From: JAAZIN01 sp964464625
GTDB taxonomy: Bacteria > Bacillota > Dethiobacteria > DTU022
NCBI GenBank assembly: GCA_964464625.1
Contig: CAYXKD010000001.1
Span: 1 to 64,000 of the forward strand
Length of the DNA: 64,000 nucleotides
Reading direction: 5' to 3'
The position numbers and the translations under genes are program-made. Every line of letters begins with the position of its first letter. Positions within the stretch are counted from its first letter, which is position 1. Shown in pieces: positions 49,191 to 57,848 of the stretch. A model generated the notes under the pieces. That model was not told the origin of the DNA. It saw nothing but the letters and a program-made list of their open reading frames with translations, and made no database searches.

Positions 49191-50009
49191 TTAACGGGCA
49201 AGAAGTTCCTGGAGGTAGCTTTCAAAGACAGCCTTATAGTTTTCAGGATGGGTCAAAAAGTTAAAAGCCTCCCTGTTTTCCTGAAAAAGCCGGTAAAGGG
49301 GAAAACCGGTAATCAGGTTCAGCTGTGGAACAGGAGTCACTGGACAGCGCTGCAAAGAGGGAAGGGAGAGGCAGTTCTGATTGGCGACAAACTCGGAACC
49401 TTCTTCTGTACGAAGCTCAAAGTAAGCCCCCCCGCCCACCTCACGTATGGGCTCATAAATAGATGAAAAGTCAGCAGCCACCCAGTTGCTCATGATCAGG
49501 TAATCATCCCCGGGATTGATCGTTATATGTCCAAAGTGAGGCGGAATAAGCACCTTGTCGCCCGGCTTTGCCGCTATCAGAATAACAGTATCCAGTTGCC
49601 CGGAATGCTCCTGGTGGGGGCACTGCATTAAATAATGGGCCCGCCCATGGAGCACCTCATACACTTCGGGGTAGGTCAATCCAGTACCCGGCTTTTCCGG
49701 GTGATAATGGCCCGCAGTTTTGATATATTCCATACCCAGGGTGCCAGGTACTATTACCGTAATATCATAGCGCAATCCCTTCTGCCTGATGGAATCACGA
49801 TCATGATCAAGGGCTACATCCCGGTACATATAATAAAGCTCGTCAACTCCCGCAGCCTGGTGATCGAGAAGGAGATCGCGCATATCCTGCAGACGGCGGA
49901 TATCCCGTTGGGGAGTGCTGTTACCAGCCGCCTCTCCTTTAAAAACGATCTGTTTCTCAAGAGGATCCCACAGCATTTGCAGACCGCTTTGCTTTTCCAG
50001 ATCTATCAC
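49191..50009 (-). CDS. Cupin-type (archaeal-type) glucose-6-phosphate isomerase
   Basis: A 272-residue cupin enzyme that interconverts glucose 6-phosphate and fructose 6-phosphate by a metal-dependent route unrelated to the usual Pgi fold. Predicted metal ligands are H101, H103 (TAGHYHPEKPG), E115 (YPEVYEVLHG) and H161 (PPHFGHITINPGDD), matching the Pyrococcus-type layout. It is longer than the archaeal enzymes (about 190 residues), with an extra C-terminal helical part (about 215-272). It follows gap by about 115 bases on the same strand, so it supplies an early glycolysis/gluconeogenesis step next to GAPDH. An archaeal origin or another PGI in the genome cannot be decided here. Confidence 0.85.
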   Translation of the reverse strand: MIDLEKQSGLQMLWDPLEKQIVFKGEAAGNSTPQRDIRRLQDMRDLLLDHQAAGVDELYYMYRDVALDHDRDSIRQKGLRYDITVIVPGTLGMEYIKTAGHYHPEKPGTGLTYPEVYEVLHGRAHYLMQCPHQEHSGQLDTVILIAAKPGDKVLIPPHFGHITINPGDDYLIMSNWVAADFSSIYEPIREVGGGAYFELRTEEGSEFVANQNCLSLPSLQRCPVTPVPQLNLITGFPLYRLFQENREAFNFLTHPENYKAVFESYLQELLAR

Positions 50010-50125
50010 TTTTGCTCTACTCCTTTTCGTCCTGACAGCGCCGATTCAGGGACGCCGCGGATCGCTCGCAAAAAGCCGTCCTCTTCTTCTCATTATATGA
50101 CGGGACTGGAAGGCTATTACCGCCT

Positions 50126-51118
50126 TTAACCGCGTTCCGAAATATAAGCGGCCAGATCCACCACACGGCAGGAATAGGCCCATTCATTGTCATACCAGGC
50201 CACAACGCGCACCAGGTTCCCACCCACAACCATGGTAGAAAGACCGTCAACAATGGAGGAAAATGAGTTTGCTATGTAATCCGAGGAGACGAGCGGTTCA
50301 TCGCTGAACGCCAGGTATTTTGATCCCGCGGCTGCCTGTTGTATCGCCTCGTTAACTTTTGCAGGGGTTGCCTCCTGCTCCAGCTCAGCCACGAGGTCCA
50401 CAAGAGAAACCGTTGCCGTGGGTACTCTTACAGAAAACCCATCTATTTTGCCTTTTAACTCGGGAAGCACAAGCCCTACCGCCTTCGCTGCACCGGTAGA
50501 AGTAGGAATCATGGAAAGAGCTGCAGCCCGGGCTCGCCTCAGGTCAGGGTGGGGCAGATCAAGAAGCATTTGATCATTTGTATAGGAATGGGTTGTGTTC
50601 ATCAAACCCTTACGCAGCCCAAATGTTTCATGAAGCACCTTGACTACCGGCGCCAGAGCGTTGGTGGTGCAGGAAGCATTGGAAATGAGAAAATGCTCCT
50701 GCGGATCGTACTTCTCCTCATTTACACCAAGAACAATCATAATATCTGCTTCGCCGGGAGCGGTAATGATCACCCGATGCGCTCCCGCTCTCAGATGAGC
50801 GGAGGCGGTATCCCTGGTCCGGAAACGCCCCGTTGACTCCACAACGAGATCTACACCACTTTCTTTCCATGGAATCTGCGCCGGATCCCTTTCAGAGAAA
50901 ACCCTGACAAGATCTTTCCCAACAAGCAGGCCCTCCGACTCTGCTTTTACCGGGACATCAAGTCCCCCATAAATTGAATCATACCTCAACAGATGAGCCA
51001 GTGTGGCACTATCAACAAGATCGTTTATTGCCACAACCTTGATATCATCCTGCTTCAATGAAGCGCGCATGGTCAGACGGCCAATCCGCCCAAACCCGTT
51101 TATGCCTACCTTTAACAC
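50126..51118 (-). CDS. gap: Glyceraldehyde-3-phosphate dehydrogenase
   Basis: NAD-dependent phosphorylating GAPDH. The Rossmann start GINGFGRIGR, D33 in INDL (favouring NAD), catalytic C150 (SNASCTTNALAP), H177 (TTHSYTNDQ) and the C-terminal WYDNEWAYSCR are all present. Length 330 is normal. It begins with GTG at 51118 after GGGAGGG (spacing 8). In many relatives gap heads the pgk operon with cggR; here it is 38 kb away beside the cupin isomerase, with its own promoter and a tandem repeat upstream. Confidence 0.97.
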   Translation of the reverse strand: MLKVGINGFGRIGRLTMRASLKQDDIKVVAINDLVDSATLAHLLRYDSIYGGLDVPVKAESEGLLVGKDLVRVFSERDPAQIPWKESGVDLVVESTGRFRTRDTASAHLRAGAHRVIITAPGEADIMIVLGVNEEKYDPQEHFLISNASCTTNALAPVVKVLHETFGLRKGLMNTTHSYTNDQMLLDLPHPDLRRARAAALSMIPTSTGAAKAVGLVLPELKGKIDGFSVRVPTATVSLVDLVAELEQEATPAKVNEAIQQAAAGSKYLAFSDEPLVSSDYIANSFSSIVDGLSTMVVGGNLVRVVAWYDNEWAYSCRVVDLAAYISERG

Positions 51119-51246
51119 CAGTGAAACCCTCCCTGTAGCTGTTGTTTATGGTTATTTTCCAATACAAACATTAAATTATGTATATGCTCTGCAAGAAAGT
51201 TGCGATCCGCTGCTCACCTGCCTTTTTCTCACTGCTTATGCTGTTT

Positions 51247-51275
51247 ATACTATAACATTTTCTTTCCCTCCGCAA
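51247..51275 (-). promoter_or_regulatory. Promoter of gap
   Basis: TTGCGG (51270-51275) and TAGTAT (51247-51252) on the minus strand at 17 bases; an overlapping TATAGT is at 15. The leader to the GTG start is about 120 bases. Confidence 0.5.
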
Positions 51276-51284
51276 GCTAACGGT

Positions 51285-51304
51285 CCCGCCTTTACCCGCC
51301 TTTA
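51285..51304. repeat. Tandem 10-mer CCCGCCTTTA x2
   Basis: Two exact adjacent copies just upstream of the gap -35 box; one helical turn per unit suits a regulator site. Confidence 0.5.
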
Positions 51305-51405
51305 AGAGGAGCAGGCGCGGAGTAAACACAATTTCACAGGGGAATAATTTTCAGGCGGCAAGTAAAAATATTAGAGCACCTAGTAAATAAAAGGAGGCAC
51401 AGGTC

Positions 51406-51852
51406 ATGGAGATCCCCCTGATAGCTCTTATCGTCGCTGTTATTGCCGGTGTAGCCATGGCCCTGCAGGGTTCCCTCAACGCAGCCCTGGGCAAGATCAT
51501 CGGTACTTTTGAAGCAACCCTGGTGGTACATGTTGTCGGGATCGCCGTGATCCTTGCCGCCCTCTATATTTTCAGGCTGGGAACTGGGAATTTTGCTTTG
51601 GCCAAAGACGCTCCCTGGTACACTTACCTGGGTGGAGCGCTCGGTGTGCTTATCATCTTTGGAGTTGTTGTGAGCATCGCCCGGGCCGGTGCGGCCAATG
51701 CCACAACAGCCATTATCACCGGTCAACTGATCACCGCTCTTGTTATTGATCAATACGGTCTTTTCGGTTTGGAAAGGATCCCTTTTACTCCCTGGAAAGG
51801 TTTGGGGCTGACCCTTCTTGCTGCAGGCGCTTACCTTATGCTCTGCCGGTAG
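51406..51852 (+). CDS. DMT-superfamily (YdcZ/DUF606) small transporter
   Basis: A 148-residue membrane protein with five predicted helices (about 5-27, 34-56, 70-93, 95-116, 126-146), the layout of the YdcZ half-size DMT family, including AVIAGVAMALQGSLNAALG near the N terminus. Family members probably act as dimers; the substrate is unknown. GGAGG lies 8 bases before the ATG. It is the only complete plus-strand gene in the window and converges on the PHP gene with a 30-base gap. Confidence 0.8.
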   Translation: MEIPLIALIVAVIAGVAMALQGSLNAALGKIIGTFEATLVVHVVGIAVILAALYIFRLGTGNFALAKDAPWYTYLGGALGVLIIFGVVVSIARAGAANATTAIITGQLITALVIDQYGLFGLERIPFTPWKGLGLTLLAAGAYLMLCR

Positions 51853-51882
51853 CAAATAATATTTTTGTTGGCACAAAGAGGC

Positions 51883-52941
51883 TTAACTGCGAATATAGAT
51901 GGGGTTAGCGTAAATCCAGGGACGGGGTTTCCCACAGACAGGACGGTAATAAACCTCGGCACGGTAGACACCCGGCTCAGCCACCCTGTAATCCAACTTC
52001 GGTCCTCTGCACCGGTAGAGGAGAACCCCGTTTTTTATGATCCGGATTTCCGAACGCACTATAGGGCAGTAAACCTTCAAATATAGATCTTCCTGCCAGG
52101 TTGTTTCTTCACCCATAATCGCCACAATCTCTCCTGAGCTGTTGCTTTTTGCAGTAAAGGTAAAACCTTTACCGGGGTACAACTGGTCAAAAGAGAGATA
52201 ACAGCGCCCTTCATGTAAGGCATCGTAAATCTGTCTTTTTGCTTCGGCAAAATCGCAACTCATTTTTCCCCTGAGACAAAGATATGTGTTTATAGCACGG
52301 AACAGAAACGGGTAAGGAAAAACAACCACCGGTATGAACGCCACCTTGACCCTGGCAGCATGTGCGTCTGAACTGCCGATGGCAGTGACTTTCAAGCCGC
52401 CGTTGGTGCAATCATCCCAGAAAGCCAACCCCTCCGGCGGGGGCTTATTCACTGCAGACTTCCGGTTACAGAAAAACCAGTAGATCGTTCTGGGGATAGA
52501 GGTAACTCTTCCCCGCCAGTAGGAGGTGTAATTCCAGATCTCCAGACCGGTAAAGCCGCGGTCAGGTAAATAAGTCCAGCGATATGTTTTTCCCTTATCG
52601 ATATAGGGCGAACCTTTTTCAAAGGGATGAGCAAGAAAACCGAGTCCGCCGGCAGCGCTGACCCTATCGATCATTTCCTGGGGGTCGGCTTCGTTACCCG
52701 CAGGAAGCCTGTCCAGATCCAGAACCAGGTAATGATGGCTTTCCTTGTTCAATTCGGCACCGACAAGAACAACAACGCCATTACTGATCCCTTCTTGGGG
52801 CAATGCAGCCAGTGTTTCATGATCAGTGATAATAATATAGCTTAACCCGGCGGCAGCAGCATAGCCTGCAATTTCATCTACAGTCCCGGTACCGTCAGAA
52901 TAGCTGGTGTGAATGTGGATATTGCCGCCATAAGTATACAT
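51883..52941 (-). CDS. PHP-domain phosphoesterase
   Basis: A 352-residue protein with the PHP metal-hydrolase fold: motif 1 HIHTSYSDG, motif 2 TDHET, motif 3 FLAHPFEKG and motif 4 SSDAHAARVK supply the expected His/Asp ligands. The C-terminal 100 residues (about 255-352) form a beta-rich add-on. Relatives include histidinol phosphatase-like and nucleotide-cleaving enzymes; no substrate can be named. The ATG at 52941 lies just after the mbl stop; an in-frame TTG overlaps it. No ribosome-binding site is evident, which suggests re-initiation from mbl. Confidence 0.82.
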   Translation of the reverse strand: MYTYGGNIHIHTSYSDGTGTVDEIAGYAAAAGLSYIIITDHETLAALPQEGISNGVVVLVGAELNKESHHYLVLDLDRLPAGNEADPQEMIDRVSAAGGLGFLAHPFEKGSPYIDKGKTYRWTYLPDRGFTGLEIWNYTSYWRGRVTSIPRTIYWFFCNRKSAVNKPPPEGLAFWDDCTNGGLKVTAIGSSDAHAARVKVAFIPVVVFPYPFLFRAINTYLCLRGKMSCDFAEAKRQIYDALHEGRCYLSFDQLYPGKGFTFTAKSNSSGEIVAIMGEETTWQEDLYLKVYCPIVRSEIRIIKNGVLLYRCRGPKLDYRVAEPGVYRAEVYYRPVCGKPRPWIYANPIYIRS

Positions 52942-52943
52942 GA

Positions 52944-53972
52944 TCAAAAAGCCGCACTTATTTTACGGCTGGATAGGAGGGAAGATCCGAATCGGTTAAT
53001 ATTTTCAAAGGCTAAAGCGGTCCCCTTAACCACACAGCTGATGGGATCTTCTGCCATATAAAAAGGCACTCCAGTTTCCCGGCTGAAAAATTGGCTAATT
53101 CCATCGAGCAAGGCGCCGCCCCCGGAGAGAATAATCCCTTTGCTAATTATATCCCCCGCCAGTTCAGGGGGGGTTCTTTCCAGCACCTGCTTAACTCCAC
53201 TTAGTATCGTTCGGACAGAGTCTTCCATGGCCCTTGCTACCTGCTCTGTGGTCAGGTTCGCCGGACGGGGCAGCCCGGTGAGCAGGTCCCGGCCCCTGAC
53301 CTCACCCTCCAGACGGCGGCTCTCAGGATAGGCGGAACCGATAGCTATTTTCAACTGTTCAGCTGTCCGCTCACCGATTAGAATATTGAATTTATTTTTA
53401 ACATACCGGATAATGGATTCATCAAGTTTATTCCCGCCAATACGCACACTGGCACTTTCCACTATTTCACCCATGGAGATAACCGCCATATCAGTCGTCC
53501 CCCCACCGATATCAACAATCATAGTCCCACCGGGCTTAAATATTTCCAGTCCTGCACCCAGCGCCGCAGCCCGGGGCTCTTCAATTAAAAATATTTCCCG
53601 GGCTCCCGTACGGGCAAGGGCTTCCAGAACAGCTTTCTGCTCTACCGGAGTAATCCCTGTGGGAATACATACAATTACCCGGGGACGCAGCAGACGTCTT
53701 CTTTCCATGGCCATGGTAAGGTAATGCTTTAGCATTACCTCGGTGATATCGAAATCGGCGATGACTCCTTCGCGCAACGGACGTATGGCAGCGATATTGC
53801 CGGGGGTCCGGCCAAGCATCTTGTGCGCCGCTGCACCTACCGCCAGAACCTTCTCTGTATACTGATCAACGGCTACCACTGCAGGTTCGTTCAGAACGAT
53901 GCCTTTACCGCGTACATAAACAAGAACGGTAGCTGTGCCCAGATCTATGCCGATGTCCGTTGAAAATAACAT
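52944..53972 (-). CDS. mbl: MreB-like actin Mbl
   Basis: Bacterial actin that guides lateral cell-wall synthesis. Phosphate 1 IGIDLGTATVLVYV, phosphate 2 MIVDIGGGTTDMAV and the adenosine motif ILSGGGALLDGI are present. The ATG at 53972 follows GGGGGAGG (spacing 7); an upstream extension of 34 residues lacks support. 342 residues is typical. It is downstream of spoIIID, the conserved Bacillota spoIIID-mbl pair, which supports Mbl over MreB. Confidence 0.93.
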   Translation of the reverse strand: MLFSTDIGIDLGTATVLVYVRGKGIVLNEPAVVAVDQYTEKVLAVGAAAHKMLGRTPGNIAAIRPLREGVIADFDITEVMLKHYLTMAMERRRLLRPRVIVCIPTGITPVEQKAVLEALARTGAREIFLIEEPRAAALGAGLEIFKPGGTMIVDIGGGTTDMAVISMGEIVESASVRIGGNKLDESIIRYVKNKFNILIGERTAEQLKIAIGSAYPESRRLEGEVRGRDLLTGLPRPANLTTEQVARAMEDSVRTILSGVKQVLERTPPELAGDIISKGIILSGGGALLDGISQFFSRETGVPFYMAEDPISCVVKGTALAFENINRFGSSLLSSRKISAAF

Positions 53973-54076
53973 CGCCCAACCTCCCCCGCCGGTTTTTACA
54001 GGAATTGAAAAACTATTCCCATCTCTTTCTAAGAAGTTCAACATAATCAATCTTTTTCCTTTTATAACAACCAAAT

Positions 54077-54340
54077 TTACAGAACTTTTTCTCTAAGGGA
54101 AAGATACTTGCGTCGGGTGGCTTCTCCACCACGCAGGTGGCGTTCGGCTTTGTTTTTTTCAAGGATTTTCTTTATCTGAAGCGCCAGATGGCGGTTTATT
54201 TGTGGCAACCGCTCAGTAACATCCTTGTGGACAGTGCTTTTACTCACCCCGAAGGTACGCGCAACCTGTCTTACAGTTGCTTCAGTCTTGAGAATATAGT
54301 CGCTGATCTCCAGGACTCGCTGATAGATATAATCATGCAC
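54077..54340 (-). CDS. spoIIID: Sporulation transcription regulator SpoIIID
   Basis: An 87-residue DNA-binding protein that modulates mother-cell genes after sigma-E. A helix-turn-helix (ATVRQVARTFGVSKSTVHKD) occupies about 21-40, followed by a basic C-terminal region that also contacts DNA. Length and sequence are canonical. A sigma-E-like -10 (CATATAAT) lies upstream. It proves that the organism belongs to a spore-forming lineage. Confidence 0.96.
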   Translation of the reverse strand: MHDYIYQRVLEISDYILKTEATVRQVARTFGVSKSTVHKDVTERLPQINRHLALQIKKILEKNKAERHLRGGEATRRKYLSLREKVL

Positions 54341-54374
54341 AGCGCAGGCCCCCCCTTGTCTTCAACTCCGCTAA

Positions 54375-54382
54375 ATTATATG
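54375..54382 (-). promoter_or_regulatory. Possible sigma-E -10 element of spoIIID
   Basis: CATATAAT on the minus strand resembles the sigma-E -10 CATACAAT. A T-rich stretch (GTTATTT) about 14 bases upstream could be a -35; it is not well conserved. Confidence 0.4.
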
Positions 54383-54422
54383 TGGGGCGCAACTGAAAAA
54401 TAACCCGGCTGTGCAATGTGGC

Positions 54423-55223
54423 TTAAAGGGCAGGTAAAATATCCAGGGGGTTAACAGAGCGGCCATTTAGCTGCATCTCAAGATAGAGATATGTCTCTCT
54501 GCCTTCTCCGTTCTTTCCCACGGTGGCAATGATTTCATCAGCGGCTACATGATCACCTTTTTTTACAATGACCCGTTCCAGCGCCCCGTAGTAAACTTTC
54601 AGGTTGGCCGCGTGTTCAATGACCACCATTTTCCCATAGGGAAATCCATGATCAAGAATTGCCTTGACAGTTCCCTCAGAGATTGAGTGCACCTCTTCTG
54701 ACGGCAGCGCCTTAATAGCTATTCCGCCAAGATATATATGAGAGGAACTTACAGCCATAGAGGACTCCATTGCAAGAATATCTTTATACCCGTATACCAG
54801 TTCTCCGCCCTGGAGAGGCCATCTTTTGGGAGGTTCCGCTGGGTTCTCTAGCGAATCCGCAGGAACCGGTTCAACTGAAAGGGGTTCTTCACTTTTTTCC
54901 TGATCCTGCTGTTTGGCATTTTCCTCCCAGAGGTAGTCCTCCTCCAGTTCGGGAAATTTAATATTTTCCATATAGGGATTAATCGTTCGCAACTGGGCTG
55001 AGCGCCATACAAATATTGCCCCTGCAAGGATCAGCACAGCTAAATAGATGGAGCAAATCTGCATTATTCGCGGCCAGCCTTTAATTTTTGCTTTCACTGC
55101 TTTTAATGTAAGGATCAAAGCAGAAAGGAGCGATTTACCTTTACTGATCAGGAACCGTCCCTTTTGGATAAGCTTTGTCCAAATTTTTTTGATCGATAAT
55201 TTCTCTTTTCCAGAGGATGACAT
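54423..55223 (-). CDS. spoIIQ: SpoIIQ-like forespore membrane protein with degenerate LytM domain
   Basis: A 266-residue protein with a basic cytoplasmic N terminus (about 1-50), one helix (about 55-75), an acidic/proline linker (about 90-130), and a C-terminal M23 fold (about 150-262). In B. subtilis, SpoIIQ pairs across the septum with SpoIIIAH. The metal-binding residues are lost: the expected HxxxD loop reads HIYLGGIAI and the expected HLHFE reads YLYLEM, so it is probably structural, not catalytic. The ATG at 55223 has GGAGG 9 bases upstream. A sigma-F/G-like promoter precedes it. Position between spoIID and spoIIID agrees with spoIIQ. Confidence 0.87.
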   Translation of the reverse strand: MSSSGKEKLSIKKIWTKLIQKGRFLISKGKSLLSALILTLKAVKAKIKGWPRIMQICSIYLAVLILAGAIFVWRSAQLRTINPYMENIKFPELEEDYLWEENAKQQDQEKSEEPLSVEPVPADSLENPAEPPKRWPLQGGELVYGYKDILAMESSMAVSSSHIYLGGIAIKALPSEEVHSISEGTVKAILDHGFPYGKMVVIEHAANLKVYYGALERVIVKKGDHVAADEIIATVGKNGEGRETYLYLEMQLNGRSVNPLDILPAL

Positions 55224-55242
55224 TGCCACTCACCTCCAATGG

Positions 55243-55271
55243 TATTATCTCCATTTGAGGTAAGATTATGC
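55243..55271 (-). promoter_or_regulatory. Sigma-F/sigma-G-type promoter of spoIIQ
   Basis: GCATA (55267-55271) and GGAGATAATA (55243-55252) on the minus strand, 14 bases apart. The -10 fits the forespore consensus GGnnAnAHTR at every position and the -35 fits GYATA. Confidence 0.7.
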
Positions 55272-55274
55272 GGT

Positions 55275-56291
55275 TTAATGAAATAATTTGGTCACTTCAG
55301 CTCCCGGGTAGTAAAGCATAATAATCTGGCGGTAATCTTTGCCTTCCCTGGCCGCTCCGTCGGCACCATACTGGCAAAGCCCCACACCGTGCCCCCGGCC
55401 GCGCGTGTGAAAAAGCAATCCTTCTGTTGTAATCTCACAGGTGAAACTGGTCGAGGGCAGATCCAGGAGGTGCCGCAGTTCTTTCCCTTCAATGACGACA
55501 CCACCCAGTTCCAGCGTTGAAACACGCCCCCCCGCTGTTTCTGAAATAACCTTCAGGGAGAGCTGCTCTCCGGAAGCAACGGGCCATGAAAGATCCTGCG
55601 GCAGGGCGGCCGCTACTTTGGAAAAGGGAACCAAATGCTCTCCCCGGAAATGCGGCGAATGCTCACAATAGGGACAATCAATGCTCTGCAGATAAGGCAG
55701 TAAGCCGCCGCTCCAAAGAGAATGTGAAGCTTCAGTTGTGCCCCCACAGGTTGAATGATAAACTGCTTCAATTAATTTGCCCTGGTAGACAGCCACTTCA
55801 CCGGATGTCTCAGAAATGGCTTCTTTGATCCGGCTGAGGAAGAGCTTACTCTCGGGTCCCCACTCCTCCACAGTTTCCAAAGGATCAAGCCAGGCCTGGC
55901 AATGGGTGCTGTCAGAGCAAATATCTGCAGGCAAAGGTGAGCTGCTGCAGCCGCAGCCGCCAAGAGACCTTATCTGGTAGAGGGCATAGGTGCGAGCGAT
56001 GACTGCCTGGGCTTTAAGTGCCTCCGTCTCAAAGGAGGAGGGCATCTCGGCAAGAAGCACACCGGCAAGGTATTCCTTCAGATCCATCTGCACTACTTCT
56101 TTCCTATCAGCCCGATAAAGAGATATCTGTAGAGAGTCGTTATGGCTGCAATCTTTTTCCTCATCAAAGCTGTCGTTACCGCTATCCTGCAGCGCTATAC
56201 CCGGCAGACGGCCCAGGGAGACAACGGCGGCAGGCAGCAGTATCACCACAAGGACAATGACAAAAAAAAGCAGGGCGGCTTTACGAGTCAT
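55275..56291 (-). CDS. spoIID: Stage II sporulation protein D, peptidoglycan lytic transglycosylase
   Basis: Membrane-anchored enzyme that cuts peptidoglycan during engulfment with SpoIIP and SpoIIM. An N-terminal helix (about 5-27), then the SpoIID domain with the active-site region LAGVLLAEMPSSFETEALKA (catalytic Glu), QAVIARTYAL, YHSTCGGTTEAS, and the C-terminal RGRGHGVGLCQYGADG. Length 338 is typical. A sigma-E-like promoter lies just upstream. It follows murA by about 240 bases. Confidence 0.95.
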   Translation of the reverse strand: MTRKAALLFFVIVLVVILLPAAVVSLGRLPGIALQDSGNDSFDEEKDCSHNDSLQISLYRADRKEVVQMDLKEYLAGVLLAEMPSSFETEALKAQAVIARTYALYQIRSLGGCGCSSSPLPADICSDSTHCQAWLDPLETVEEWGPESKLFLSRIKEAISETSGEVAVYQGKLIEAVYHSTCGGTTEASHSLWSGGLLPYLQSIDCPYCEHSPHFRGEHLVPFSKVAAALPQDLSWPVASGEQLSLKVISETAGGRVSTLELGGVVIEGKELRHLLDLPSTSFTCEITTEGLLFHTRGRGHGVGLCQYGADGAAREGKDYRQIIMLYYPGAEVTKLFH

Positions 56292-56320
56292 CGAAACCTC
56301 CGGCTTGTAGATTTCATCAT

Positions 56321-56348
56321 AATATATGAAAGTAGAATTTATTTATGA
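56321..56348 (-). promoter_or_regulatory. Sigma-E-like promoter of spoIID
   Basis: TCATAA (56343-56348) and CATATATT (56321-56328) on the minus strand, 14 bases apart, about 30 bases before the start codon; spoIID is a known sigma-E gene in Bacillus. Confidence 0.55.
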
Positions 56349-56530
56349 TGCTTTTTACAAAAGTATAGTGCGCAACCAGGGAGGTATCGTACTGTGATGC
56401 CAGGGAGCTGCTTAAAATAACTGCACAGCCCGAAGCAAAGCATCTTTGGAATAATACTTATGTTTAGTGTAGGAGAAAAAATGTTAAATCGCAGCAGAAA
56501 AAGATAGGCCTGACTGCGGCGTGTTTAATT

Positions 56531-57823
56531 CTAGCTTCCTGTTTTAAGCACCCCTTCAGTTTCACCGGAGAACTGTTTGATATGAGCGCCCAGCAGATTA
56601 AGTCTTTCTTCAAGCCTGCTGTAGCCACGCCATAGATGGCTCACACCAAAAAGTTCAGTTTCCCCCTGTGCCGCCAGCGCCGCCAGCAACAGCGCTGCGG
56701 CACCCCTGAGATCAGGAGCGATTACGGGGGCACCGGTGAGATAGGATCGGCCTTCCACAACAGCATGACGGCCTTCAACCCGTATTTGCGCCCCCATACT
56801 GTTTAATCCCTCAACATGGCGAAACCGATTTTCAAAAACCGTTTCAACAACCATGGAGGTCCCTTCGGACAGAGCCAGCAACGTCATAAATTGCGGCTGA
56901 AGGTCGGTGGAAAAACCCGGATAAGGCATTGTTTTTAGATCAACCGCCATGGGGCGTGCGCCTGATGCAGCCCTCACGGCAAAAGGACCTGCCTCCTCAA
57001 CAATAGCACCGGCCTCCGTTAATTTGGCCAGAAGTGATTTCAGGTGATCGGGCAAAACAGGTTCCACGATTACATCGCCTCCGGTAATCACACCGGCCAG
57101 AAGAAGCGTGCCCGCCTCGATCCGGTCAGGTACAACAACATGGCGCGTCCCGACTACTTCATCGACTCCCTTAATCCTGATTCGCGCCGTTCCAGCTCCT
57201 ACAATCTGCGCGCCCATACTATTCAGGCAGTTGGCCAAATCAACGATCTCCGGCTCGGTAGCTGCATTTTCTAAAATTGTTGTCCCCTTGGCCAGTACCG
57301 CTGCCATAATAATATTTTCTGTTGCTCCTACACTGGGATAATCGAGATAGATTCGCGCTCCCTGCAGGCCAAGCGTAGCCCCCTTGACACAGCCATTGAT
57401 GATCTCAAAATTCGCCCCCATGGCCGTAAGCCCTTTCAGGTGCAGATCGACCGGTCGGATCCCGATAGCACAACCGCCTGGTAAAGGAAGACACACTTTC
57501 TTTTTCCGGGCAAGCAGTGGGCCCAGAACCAGAAAAGATGCTCTCATCCTCCCAACGAGCTCCGCGGGAAGCGCAGTCTGCTCCAAATCGCCCGCATTTA
57601 TACGCAACAACCCCTGTTCCTGGCAATAATCGACAGAAGCCCCCAAGCCTTCGAGAACAGCGAGCATTGTACGAACATCGAGAAGGTCAGGAACTCCCTC
57701 AATAATTGTGCTTTCACGGGTAAGAAGTGTGGATGCAATAATGGGGAGGCAGGCGTTTTTTGAGCCGTGAACCCGCACTTTCCCCCGCAGGGGGACCCCC
57801 CCCCGAATTAAAATCTGATCCAT
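56531..57823 (-). CDS. murA: UDP-N-acetylglucosamine 1-carboxyvinyltransferase
   Basis: First committed step of peptidoglycan synthesis: enolpyruvyl transfer from PEP to UDP-GlcNAc. Substrate residues K22-N23 (GSKNACLP) and the catalytic, fosfomycin-reactive Cys C118 (PGGCAIGIRPVDLHLKG) are present; the repeated inside-out barrel is complete. 430 residues. The ATG at 57823 follows AAAGGA (spacing 8). It sits in the ywmB-murA-spoIID order. Confidence 0.96.
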   Translation of the reverse strand: MDQILIRGGVPLRGKVRVHGSKNACLPIIASTLLTRESTIIEGVPDLLDVRTMLAVLEGLGASVDYCQEQGLLRINAGDLEQTALPAELVGRMRASFLVLGPLLARKKKVCLPLPGGCAIGIRPVDLHLKGLTAMGANFEIINGCVKGATLGLQGARIYLDYPSVGATENIIMAAVLAKGTTILENAATEPEIVDLANCLNSMGAQIVGAGTARIRIKGVDEVVGTRHVVVPDRIEAGTLLLAGVITGGDVIVEPVLPDHLKSLLAKLTEAGAIVEEAGPFAVRAASGARPMAVDLKTMPYPGFSTDLQPQFMTLLALSEGTSMVVETVFENRFRHVEGLNSMGAQIRVEGRHAVVEGRSYLTGAPVIAPDLRGAAALLLAALAAQGETELFGVSHLWRGYSRLEERLNLLGAHIKQFSGETEGVLKTGS

Positions 57824-57848
57824 GAAGCTGTTCCTTTCCATGAGAAAG

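Larger units (their letters stand above)
51119..51405. other. Divergent regulatory region between gap and the DMT gene
   Basis: 287 bases containing the gap promoter (51247-51275), the tandem repeat (51285-51304) and the upstream region of the plus-strand DMT gene. No coding sequence seen. Confidence 0.55.
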
